Positions 1 to 7,523 of a stretch of 64,000 nt of DNA are shown in pieces; position 1 is the stretch's first letter, and the number at the start of each line of letters is the position of its first letter. Both the position numbers and the translations under genes were made by a program. Origin of the DNA: an uncultured Dysgonomonas sp. (GTDB lineage Bacteria; Bacteroidota; Bacteroidia; Bacteroidales; Dysgonomonadaceae); NCBI RefSeq assembly GCF_934668725.1, contig NZ_CAKUOF010000012.1, positions 72,608 through 136,607 on the forward strand, in the 5' to 3' direction. The notes below the pieces were generated by a model that saw only the letters and a list, made by a program, of their open reading frames with translations, was not told where the DNA came from and did no database searches.

Positions 1-77
1 CAAAAGATATAGAAAACGAAATGAGTACTTGGGAACTAATCACAATGGAACTCGAAGAAATGAGAAATAAAGCATAA
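1..77 (+). CDS. 3' end of an unidentified gene
   Basis: An open frame runs in from the left edge and stops at TAA 75-77. About 24 C-terminal residues are visible, rich in Glu, Met and Lys and ending in Arg-Asn-Lys-Ala. A hairpin with a T-run starts immediately after the stop, which supports a real gene end. The fragment is too short to identify the product. Confidence 0.5.
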   Translation, partial: KDIENEMSTWELITMELEEMRNKA

Positions 78-109
78 AAAAGAGAGATCAAACGGTCTCT
101 CTTTTTTAT
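78..109. terminator. bidirectional rho-independent terminator
   Basis: A nine-pair stem (81-89 with 94-102; AGAGAGA arm against TCTCTCT) closes an AAAC loop. It is followed by a T-run on the + strand and preceded by an A-run that serves the - strand. It lies between the convergent ends of the + fragment and the - strand tail-fibre-like gene. Confidence 0.8.
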
Positions 110-126
110 AGTATAAAGTACTCTAA

Positions 127-1272
127 TTATTTATTCTCCAGTTGTTCTATTCTCTTATTTTGTTTTTCAATTATAGATTGTTGCTCATTCAATCTCTTTT
201 CTTGACTTATTGTATATAAAGTCAATTCCTCTATTTTTTGGAGCAATTTTATTTGAAACTCATTCATACTAAGACCATTTTCCTGCATTTGTTTTTCAGA
301 GGGAATTTCTGGTAAATGCTTGTTTTCTTTTACAAAGGCTTCAACTTCAGATAAAGGCTTTAAGTTATAATCAGGGTTGAAAACATAGTCTGCTCCAGAT
401 AATACTTGAACCTTAACTTCCGATGCAGAGATTGTTCCACGTACATCCAGTTTAGCTTGCGGATCCTCAGTTCCAATACCTACGTCTCCACTCGCTGCAA
501 TATGCATCCGCACATAAGGTGTTGAACTTGCCCATGTTGTCAAAAACTGAAGGCAATTATCCCACGAACCACCTCTATAGGCTCTAATTACTGATTTTCC
601 TGCTGATGCAAACTCAAAACTTATGTCTCTTTGACCTGCTTTCCCAAATGGACTGTTAGGTCCCTTTATTATTAATTTGGGCATAATCGAACCATCATAA
701 GAACCTAAACTCACATTACCATTTACATCAAGCTCACATTCTGGATTTTCCGTTCCAACACCAACTCTACCCCAAAAAACATTTTTATAAGGAACCTGCT
801 TTTGTTGAGTCCCAGCTAGAGGAGAGTCTACAACAGTCCATCCTTGAAAATATTCGGGCTTTTCATTCATCCCTTGAGCAAAAGCACTCACAGTAAATCT
901 TTGATAAAAAATTTTCTGATCTAAAAAAATAACAACCTTACCATTTTCGTTACTCAACCAAATATTAGGAGCTGTACCTCCTGAACTAGATGCCGTGGGT
1001 ACATAGAACTGATTATCATAAATATACCATGCTATATCTAAATTAATTGTGGAAACTGAAGCAATATGTGCTGTATAATTATAACCTTCAATTTTAATTG
1101 TCGGCATTTGACTGCTATTCGTAAAAGGCAAATTAGTCTTAATCTTCACACCATAAGTTGGTGTTCCATTAAAGTTATAATTTACTATATTAGAATAGTT
1201 TTGGCTAAAAGCACAAATTCCGCCAATGAGTAATAAAAGAGATAGTAGGATTTTTCTTTTCATTTTCTTCAA
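127..1272 (-). CDS. secreted tail-fibre-like protein (GIGT-repeat, coiled-coil C-terminus)
   Basis: This 381-residue protein has an N-terminal signal peptide (about residues 1-23). It carries two copies of the GxGTExPxxxLDVxG motif that is common in large secreted or fibre-like Bacteroidetes proteins, near residues 173-190 and 264-280. The last ~75 residues form a conserved module (KPLSEVEAFVKENKHLPEIP) followed by a coiled coil. The module is nearly identical in the upstream neighbour. Its start overlaps the neighbour's stop by four bases, so the two are translationally coupled. I infer a surface or trimeric fibre-like role from the repeats and coiled coil. No enzymatic motif is visible and the exact function is unknown. 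Confidence 0.75.
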   Translation of the reverse strand: MKKMKRKILLSLLLLIGGICAFSQNYSNIVNYNFNGTPTYGVKIKTNLPFTNSSQMPTIKIEGYNYTAHIASVSTINLDIAWYIYDNQFYVPTASSSGGTAPNIWLSNENGKVVIFLDQKIFYQRFTVSAFAQGMNEKPEYFQGWTVVDSPLAGTQQKQVPYKNVFWGRVGVGTENPECELDVNGNVSLGSYDGSIMPKLIIKGPNSPFGKAGQRDISFEFASAGKSVIRAYRGGSWDNCLQFLTTWASSTPYVRMHIAASGDVGIGTEDPQAKLDVRGTISASEVKVQVLSGADYVFNPDYNLKPLSEVEAFVKENKHLPEIPSEKQMQENGLSMNEFQIKLLQKIEELTLYTISQEKRLNEQQSIIEKQNKRIEQLENK

Positions 1273-2396
1273 TTTTCTAATTTTTTTATTCTTTTTTCAA
1301 GCTCGATAGTATATAAAGTTAACTCTTCTATTTTTTGAAGTAGCTTTATTTGAAACTCATTTATACTAAGACCATTTTCCTGCATTTGCTTTTCCGATGG
1401 TATTTCGGGTAAGTGCTTATTTTCTTTTACAAAAGCTTCGACTTCAGATAATGGTTTTAACTCATAATCAGGATTGAATACGTAGTCAGCACCTTGAGCT
1501 ATTTCCACTTTAACTTCTGTTGCTCGAATAGTTCCTGCAACATCTAGAGGGTATTTTGGGTTATCTGTGAGAATACCAATGCCTACATTATGTCTAAAAG
1601 AGAGTAGTTTTTTAATATTACCATACGAAATATCCAAAAAAGCCTCACTTGGAGTATCCCTTGAAATTATATTCCATGGTCCTGCACCATGTTTATAAGG
1701 AAGTATAGATATCCTATTTACACTTCCTTCGTTTGAATTCTGAAACAGCTTTCCAACAACCAATCTTTCGTCGATATTTGAGACTTGAGAATTTAAAGCC
1801 TGAGTAAATAAATCACCTGATACTACCAAATTACTGTTTACCTTTACCCCACCAGTAAAATCTCCTCCATAATTTAGAACTAAAACATTGTTATAATCAT
1901 GAACAAATGCTCTTCCGCCTGTTCCTCTTCGTTTTGCTCTAAATACAATATCGGCGCCCTCTACTGATGGATAGAAATAATCATCACTATCAGGAAAAGG
2001 AATTATCGTCCTTACTTGAATCTTATCTGCAATAACAGTTCCCTGAGTAGTTATATTTCCATTAACATCAGACATCAACAACCTTTGCCAAGAATTCCAG
2101 GTTGTATAATTACCTGTCCTGTAATAGATCCCCCCGGCATTAAAGCTTAATTGATGAATTAAATCTCCCGTATTATCTATCCATGGAGAAATAGTCAAGT
2201 TAGTTGAATAAGTACCAGTACCAGGGATTCCAAGTTGAGTTCTATTTTTAAAATCAGCTCTGATTGTTTTTTTTGTAAAATTTGCTGCATCATTAACCAA
2301 TCTTGTATCATGCACTATAATACCATCAGATATAGTTTGAGAATTCAGTGTTATAAAGACTAAAACACCAAGAAAAACGAGAATGATCTTTTTCAT
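1269..2396 (-). CDS. secreted tail-fibre-like protein with pyocin-knob-like region
   Basis: This 375-residue paralogue of the downstream gene is first in the two-gene operon. It has a signal peptide (about residues 1-19). Residues ~60-110 hold a region ending in YTTWNSWQRLL that resembles the pyocin-knob module of phage and tailocin fibres. A VGIG..DNP..PLDVAGTI motif precedes the same C-terminal module found in the neighbour. The N-terminal two thirds of the pair are unrelated while the C-terminal ~75 residues are almost the same, which suggests domain duplication or gene conversion. The export signal argues against a true phage tail fibre. Function is unknown. Confidence 0.75.
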   Translation of the reverse strand: MKKIILVFLGVLVFITLNSQTISDGIIVHDTRLVNDAANFTKKTIRADFKNRTQLGIPGTGTYSTNLTISPWIDNTGDLIHQLSFNAGGIYYRTGNYTTWNSWQRLLMSDVNGNITTQGTVIADKIQVRTIIPFPDSDDYFYPSVEGADIVFRAKRRGTGGRAFVHDYNNVLVLNYGGDFTGGVKVNSNLVVSGDLFTQALNSQVSNIDERLVVGKLFQNSNEGSVNRISILPYKHGAGPWNIISRDTPSEAFLDISYGNIKKLLSFRHNVGIGILTDNPKYPLDVAGTIRATEVKVEIAQGADYVFNPDYELKPLSEVEAFVKENKHLPEIPSEKQMQENGLSINEFQIKLLQKIEELTLYTIELEKRIKKLEN

Positions 2397-2598
2397 TTAA
2401 ATTTAAATTGATTTATCATAATAATCGAAAAAAATACCAGGACATTTTCAAAAACAAAATTAATAAAAATTCACACTCTCTCATAATGCACTAGTTCTAT
2501 TATACCAAAATACATTCATATACATTAACAATTATCCTTACAATTGTAGTAAACTAAAGATTTAACTTTAGTCCCAATAAAAACAACTAACAGAAAAA

Positions 2599-5325
2599 AT
2601 GAAAAAAGGTGTAAAAAAAGGTTTGATAATAGGAGGCGGAGTTTTCGTGCTGCTTCTTGCAATTATGGTTTCAATACCATTTCTATTTAAAGATAAGATC
2701 AAAGATGCGGTGATTAATGCAGCTAATAAAAATCTAAATGCTGAGCTACATGTAAAGGATTTTGGAGTCAGTATTTTTTCAAATTTCCCCAATATAACAC
2801 TATCTCTTGAAGACATGTCTCTTAGCGGCATAGGTGATTTTGCAGGTGATACCTTAGTCAAAGCCAAATCAGCGAATGTTACTTTGAATATAATGCAAGT
2901 ATTGAAAGGAAATTACGAAGTATCAAAAATCAATATGAACGGAGCAGTTGTATATGCCAAGGTATTAACTGACGGGCGTGTCAATTGGGACATCGTTAAA
3001 GTAGATTCAGCAGAAGTTACTCCAGCCACCGATAATAATGAAGAAGGAAGCTCCTCTTCATTTAACCTCAAGTTACAAAAAGTATCTCTGGATAATTGTC
3101 AAGTAACCTATGATGATCAGCAATCCAATATGAAAGTAATCTTAAACAATTGGAATGGTGAACTATCAGGCGATTTTAGTGCAAATAACACGACTCTGAA
3201 AACAAAATCGACCATTGGCGAAGTATCATTTATTATGGATGGAATACCTTATCTGTCTAAAATAAAAGGATTGGCAAATGCAACGATTGATGCTGATATG
3301 GAAAAAATCAAGTTTACATTTGTAGAGAGCGATCTACAATTAAATGATGTAAAAGCGTCTATTGACGGTTCTTTAGCAATGGTAGGTGAAGAAGGAACGG
3401 ATTTTGACCTGAAACTGAAAGCTCCCGAAACACAATTTAAAGACATTCTGTCGATACTTCCGGCTATGTATACCGAAGATTTTAAAGACATCAAAACCTC
3501 GGGTACAGCTTCTATGGATGGTTTTATAAAAGGCCTGATGCAAGGTGAACAATATCCGGCGTTTGACTTCAAACTACTCATCAATAATGCCATGTTTCAA
3601 TATCCATCATTACCCAAATCAGTAGATAATATTAATGTGGAAATGGGTATCAGCAATAAAGGTGGTTCTTTTGATAATACAATCATCGACATCAGTAAAT
3701 TTAATTTTACGATGGCAGGTAATCCTTTTGCCGCCAGCCTGAACATTCAGACACCAATGAGTGATCCCAACCTCAAAGCTCATATGAAGGGAATAATTGA
3801 TTTAGCAGTAATCAAAGAAGTATATCCTCTAGACAAAGGAACTGAATTAAACGGAAAGCTTACTGCGGATCTTGATATTGCAGCACGAATGTCAGCTATT
3901 GAGAAAGAGCAATATCAAAATGTACATGCAAGCGGGGCTTTGAAAATGAATAACATGGTTTACAAATCCAGCGATATACAAGATATTGTAATCAATAATG
4001 CAGAGCTAGGATTCACTCCGCAATACGTGAACCTATCGTCATTGGATGTAAAAATAGGAAAGAATGATATTTCGGCAACAGGCCGTCTCGAAAATTTTAT
4101 TGCTTATGCTCTAAAAGATCAAACATTAAAAGGGCAGCTTACTCTAAAATCGAATTACTTCAATCTCAACGATTTTATGGGAGAAAGTACAGCCACAGCC
4201 AGTGGGAATCAACAGAGTCCTACAGATACAACTCCAACAACATCTTCAAATCAATCTTCTGAAAACTTTGTAGTTCCGACAAATCTAAACTTTGCACTAA
4301 ATGCAGATATGAAGCATGTTATGTACGAAAAAGTCGACATTACCAACCTAAAAGGAGCTATAACTGTAAAAGATGGTACAATAACCATGCAGGATGTAAC
4401 TGGAAATGCCTTAGGCGGAACAGCCAAAGTTACAGGATCATACAGTACAGCTATCGATCCTAAAAATCCGAAAGTAACATTGAATGCAAACATCAATAAA
4501 GCTTCTTTTGCCGAAACATTCAAGTCGGTAGAATCTATTCAGAAATTTGCACCTGTTTTTGATAAAGTATTGGGGAATTATTCAATGAGTATGAATATGA
4601 ATGCATCAATGAGTGACAACTTATTGCAAATGCTAAGCGGACTAACCGCCAGTGGCGTTTTACAAGCTAATGATGTGCAAGTAGAAGGCGTAGAGGCTTT
4701 AAACAAATTATCATCAAGTCTCAAAACTGATGCTCTTAAATCATTCTCAGCAAAAAATGTAAGTATCCCATTTACCATCAACGATGGTAAAATTAATACA
4801 AAGCCATTCAGTATTGATGTAGGAGACGGAGGAAAGCTAAATCTTGAAGGGACAACAGGACTAGACCAATCTATCAATTATAAGGGCTCCATTACCTTAC
4901 CCAAATCAATGGCAAATGCTTATTTAAGCAATATTCCTATTACTATAGGAGGTACATTTAGCGATCCTAAAATCGGAGTTGATACCAAAAGCCTCATAGG
5001 GAATCTATTAACAGGCGATACAGTCGGTAAGTTACTAGGAGGAAGTGCAAGCGATAAACAAGAGGATATAACAGCTAAAGCCGGAGAAGAAAAAGCAAAA
5101 CAAATCCAAAAACTTCGTGATGATGCAAAAACGGCCAATGACAAATTAGTAGAGGAAGCACAAAAACGAGGACAACAACTTGTTAGTGCTGCCGAACCTA
5201 AAGGAGCGTTAGCTAAACTTGCTGCACAAAAAGCAGCAGACCAACTTGTATCAGAAGCAAAAAGGAATGGCAAAAAATTTACTGAAGAGGCTGAGGTACA
5301 AATAAAGAAACTAGAAGCTCAATAA
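2599..5325 (+). CDS. AsmA family protein
   Basis: This 908-residue protein starts with Lys residues and one membrane anchor (about residues 9-27), the usual start of AsmA/TamB-like proteins. The body is a long beta-rich region with repeated short DxxxLNG-like strands, typical of AsmA proteins that bridge inner and outer membranes. A low-complexity Ser/Thr linker lies near residues 540-555. The tail (about 820-908) is an Ala/Lys/Glu-rich coiled coil that many Bacteroidetes homologues also carry. In the wider family, AsmA-like proteins are linked to phospholipid transport and outer-membrane homeostasis. That role is assigned here by family only. The flavin-reductase-like lipoprotein gene follows 55 bases downstream and may be cotranscribed. 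Confidence 0.85.
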   Translation: MKKGVKKGLIIGGGVFVLLLAIMVSIPFLFKDKIKDAVINAANKNLNAELHVKDFGVSIFSNFPNITLSLEDMSLSGIGDFAGDTLVKAKSANVTLNIMQVLKGNYEVSKINMNGAVVYAKVLTDGRVNWDIVKVDSAEVTPATDNNEEGSSSSFNLKLQKVSLDNCQVTYDDQQSNMKVILNNWNGELSGDFSANNTTLKTKSTIGEVSFIMDGIPYLSKIKGLANATIDADMEKIKFTFVESDLQLNDVKASIDGSLAMVGEEGTDFDLKLKAPETQFKDILSILPAMYTEDFKDIKTSGTASMDGFIKGLMQGEQYPAFDFKLLINNAMFQYPSLPKSVDNINVEMGISNKGGSFDNTIIDISKFNFTMAGNPFAASLNIQTPMSDPNLKAHMKGIIDLAVIKEVYPLDKGTELNGKLTADLDIAARMSAIEKEQYQNVHASGALKMNNMVYKSSDIQDIVINNAELGFTPQYVNLSSLDVKIGKNDISATGRLENFIAYALKDQTLKGQLTLKSNYFNLNDFMGESTATASGNQQSPTDTTPTTSSNQSSENFVVPTNLNFALNADMKHVMYEKVDITNLKGAITVKDGTITMQDVTGNALGGTAKVTGSYSTAIDPKNPKVTLNANINKASFAETFKSVESIQKFAPVFDKVLGNYSMSMNMNASMSDNLLQMLSGLTASGVLQANDVQVEGVEALNKLSSSLKTDALKSFSAKNVSIPFTINDGKINTKPFSIDVGDGGKLNLEGTTGLDQSINYKGSITLPKSMANAYLSNIPITIGGTFSDPKIGVDTKSLIGNLLTGDTVGKLLGGSASDKQEDITAKAGEEKAKQIQKLRDDAKTANDKLVEEAQKRGQQLVSAAEPKGALAKLAAQKAADQLVSEAKRNGKKFTEEAEVQIKKLEAQ

Positions 5326-5380
5326 GCTCGTATGTAAATAAAAAAAATCGATATTTCAATAAATTTATATATAAACAAAA

Positions 5381-6049
5381 ATGAAAAAAATTATTTTATT
5401 ATTCGTAAGTGCTGTATTGTTATCATCATGTAATAACGCTTCAAAAGAACAGAATGCTGATAAACAAACAACCGACAGCACAACGGTATCTACAAATACA
5501 GCCGATGTAGCAAACAAAAGTTTCGATGAATTATTCAAAGCTATTGATGCAAAAGATATCGATCAAAATATATTCAAATTATTAGGTGAAAACTACTCTG
5601 TAATTACTGCCGGAACAGATAGTCTATATAATTCTATGACTGCCAGTTGGGGCGGATGGGGACGATTATATGAAAAACAAGTTGCCTGGTGTACGCTCAA
5701 TGCAGGGCGTTATACCTTAGAGTTAATAAAGAAAGAGGGAAGATATACTTTTTCCTTTTTTGATGAAGCATACAAGGATCAAGTACTCTTCTTAGGTAGT
5801 AAAACGGGTCGTGATTCTGACAAAATGAAAGAATTGAGATTAACTAAGGTGGATACTCCTTCCGGAAATATAACTTACAAACAAGCCTTTCTTGTTTTAG
5901 AATGTAAACTAATACAACAGTCTACGATTAATCCTGCTGACGCGAAAGAAGTTGAGGATAAAAAATTCTTAGAAGATGCCAAGAAAAGCGGTAAAGGGTA
6001 TCACCAATTATTAATAGGAGACATTACTAATGTTTGGATAAGAAAATAA
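5381..6049 (+). CDS. lipoprotein with flavin-reductase-like FMN-binding domain
   Basis: This 222-residue protein begins with a lipoprotein signal whose lipobox ends LLSSC (Cys about residue 17), followed by a polar Thr/Asn-rich linker to about residue 45. The rest resembles the flavin reductase/flavoredoxin family: an NSMTASWGGWG segment, a substrate-loop-like WCTLNAGRYTLE segment, TFSFF, and GSKTGRDSDKMKE. Cytoplasmic relatives have the same layout without a lipid anchor. The anchored form predicts flavin-dependent redox chemistry at the periplasmic face. It follows the AsmA gene closely on the same strand. The fold is well supported; substrate and electron donor are unknown. Confidence 0.7.
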   Translation: MKKIILLFVSAVLLSSCNNASKEQNADKQTTDSTTVSTNTADVANKSFDELFKAIDAKDIDQNIFKLLGENYSVITAGTDSLYNSMTASWGGWGRLYEKQVAWCTLNAGRYTLELIKKEGRYTFSFFDEAYKDQVLFLGSKTGRDSDKMKELRLTKVDTPSGNITYKQAFLVLECKLIQQSTINPADAKEVEDKKFLEDAKKSGKGYHQLLIGDITNVWIRK

Positions 6050-6142
6050 ACTGTATTTCAAACAAATAACATCAGCGAAGAGACTAAAAAGCGACTAATA
6101 ATAATTATATCTATATTTAGGTAAAAATTCTATTATGTTTAT

Positions 6143-6173
6143 TTGACATTTGTATCATAAATTGCTATTTTAG
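6143..6173 (+). promoter_or_regulatory. predicted Bacteroidetes promoter for the DUF805 gene
   Basis: TTG (6143-6145, within TTGACA) is separated by 20 bases from TATTTTAG (6166-6173), which differs by one base from the TAnnTTTG -7 consensus. The start codon lies 80 bases downstream. Confidence 0.45.
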
Positions 6174-6252
6174 CAACGTATATAAAAAACATATTAGAGC
6201 TTTTGACAAAATAATTAATTAAACAAACTTCAACTTATTTAAATGTAAAAGT

Positions 6253-6627
6253 ATGAATTTCAATTATTTTTTAGACACCATAAAAAATAGATATGCTGAC
6301 TTTAGTGGCAGAGTAAGAAGAAAAGACTTCTTTACCTATTTTTTATTCTTTTATGCAATAAATATAGCTGCTCTTATAATTGATTCTATCATTAAAATGG
6401 TTGTGGATATACCTCCAATATTATTTATCATAGCATCATTAGTATTACTAGTTCCAACGTTAGCAATAACTGTCCGAAGACTACATGATACTAGTAAAAG
6501 TGGATGGTTTATGCTAATTGGTCTTATTCCTGTAGTAAATCTTTATTTACTTTATGTTCTCGTTCTGGATGGAACTCCCGGAGCAAACGAATATGGTCCA
6601 GATCCTAAAGAAGTATCAAATATCTAA
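6253..6627 (+). CDS. DUF805 domain membrane protein
   Basis: This 124-residue protein matches the DUF805 (YhaH-type) pattern. It has an N-terminal FSGRVRRKDFF segment, about three hydrophobic helices (near residues 30-50, 55-75 and 88-108), the signature TVRRLHDTSKSGWF between helices two and three, and a short polar tail ending in GPDPKE. The family is an uncharacterised inner-membrane group. A promoter-like TTG/TATTTTAG pair lies upstream. A perfect 16-base palindrome contains its stop codon and a terminator follows, so it is probably monocistronic. Confidence 0.85.
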   Translation: MNFNYFLDTIKNRYADFSGRVRRKDFFTYFLFFYAINIAALIIDSIIKMVVDIPPILFIIASLVLLVPTLAITVRRLHDTSKSGWFMLIGLIPVVNLYLLYVLVLDGTPGANEYGPDPKEVSNI

Positions 6628-6687
6628 ACCATATGGTTTAAAATACTTAAGAAATATGAAAAAGCTCCTGTCAACAGGAGCTTTTTC
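6625..6687 (+). terminator. stop-codon palindrome plus rho-independent terminator
   Basis: TAAACCATATGGTTTA (6625-6640) is a perfect palindrome that includes the DUF805 stop codon. A stronger hairpin follows: AAAAAGCTCCTG (6659-6670) pairs with CAGGAGCTTTTT (6675-6686) around a four-base loop and ends in a T-run. Confidence 0.75.
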
Positions 6688-6746
6688 AGTATCATGATTC
6701 TATATGTGTAAACAGAATTACACTGTTAATTACAAACTGATAAGGA

Positions 6747-6821
6747 ATGTCATCAAGGAAAGAATTTACAATACTTAAAAGACAAATTGAAGCACAACAA
6801 AAGAAAGCAACTTGTTGTTAA
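6747..6821 (+). CDS. possible 24-residue peptide ending Cys-Cys
   Basis: A short frame, ATG 6747 to TAA 6819-6821, encodes a Lys/Gln-rich helix-forming peptide that ends Ala-Thr-Cys-Cys. It lies 25 bases before the nitroreductase start on the same strand. It could be a leader peptide or chance. No homologue is recognised and no ribosome-binding site is evident. Confidence 0.2.
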   Translation: MSSRKEFTILKRQIEAQQKKATCC

Positions 6822-6846
6822 TATATAAACTAAATTATAAAGAATT

Positions 6847-7449
6847 ATGGCTCGTAATTTTAAAGAAACAATTAAGCATCGAAGAAGTTATTATTCAATA
6901 AATAACACTTCTCCAATCTCAGACAAAGAGATCCAAGAAATTGTAGAATTTGCAGTCCTACACGTCCCATCTGCATTTAATTCTCAGTCTACAAGAATAG
7001 TTTTATTACTTGGAGAGAATCATCTTAAACTATGGAATATTGTCAAAGAAACATTAAAAAAGATTGTTCCTGAAAAAAATTTCAAAGCAACAGAAGATAA
7101 AATTAATGGTTGTTTTGCAGCTGGATACGGCACAATTCTATATTTTGAAGATCAGGCTGTAGTAGAAGGTTTACAAAAACAATTTCCATCGTATAGCGAT
7201 AATTTCCCTAAATGGTCACAACATACTGCAGGAATGCATCAATTTGCTATTTGGAATATGTTAGAAGATGCCGGATTAGGAGCATCATTACAACATTACA
7301 ATCCCTTAATAGATGAAGAAGTTGCAAAAACATGGAATCTAGACCCTAAATGGAAACTTATAGCACAAATGCCATTCGGGACACCAATACAAAAACCTGG
7401 AGATAAAGAGTTTTCACCTCTGGATAAAAGAGTATTAGTATTTAAATAA
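6847..7449 (+). CDS. nitroreductase family protein
   Basis: This 200-residue single-domain protein has the FMN-binding nitroreductase fold. The N-terminal RRSYYSINNTSPIS segment is the family's first FMN-contact region. VPSAFNSQSTRIVLLLG follows near residue 45, a GMHQFAIWNMLEDAGLGASLQHYNP segment near residue 130, and a C-terminal QMPFGTPIQKPGDKEF region. These features fit the Frm2/Hbn1-type (YdgI-like) subgroup. Such enzymes reduce nitro compounds or quinones with NAD(P)H, but the physiological substrate is rarely known. It is convergent with the gldFG gene across a shared terminator. Confidence 0.85.
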   Translation: MARNFKETIKHRRSYYSINNTSPISDKEIQEIVEFAVLHVPSAFNSQSTRIVLLLGENHLKLWNIVKETLKKIVPEKNFKATEDKINGCFAAGYGTILYFEDQAVVEGLQKQFPSYSDNFPKWSQHTAGMHQFAIWNMLEDAGLGASLQHYNPLIDEEVAKTWNLDPKWKLIAQMPFGTPIQKPGDKEFSPLDKRVLVFK

Positions 7450-7476
7450 GATTTCAGATCTTTTATAAAAAGATAT

Positions 7477-7521
7477 AATCACAAAAGAAAGCCTGATTAA
7501 AAGAATCTTTCTTTTGTGATT
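7477..7521. terminator. bidirectional terminator between convergent genes
   Basis: AATCACAAAAGAAAG (7477-7491) pairs perfectly with CTTTCTTTTGTGATT (7507-7521), a 15-base-pair stem that separates the nitroreductase (+) and gldFG (-) gene ends. Confidence 0.8.
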
Positions 7522-7523
7522 AA

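Noticed and set aside
127..2396. Prophage tail region
   Set aside because: Both proteins have signal peptides and no other phage structural, lysis or packaging gene is nearby.
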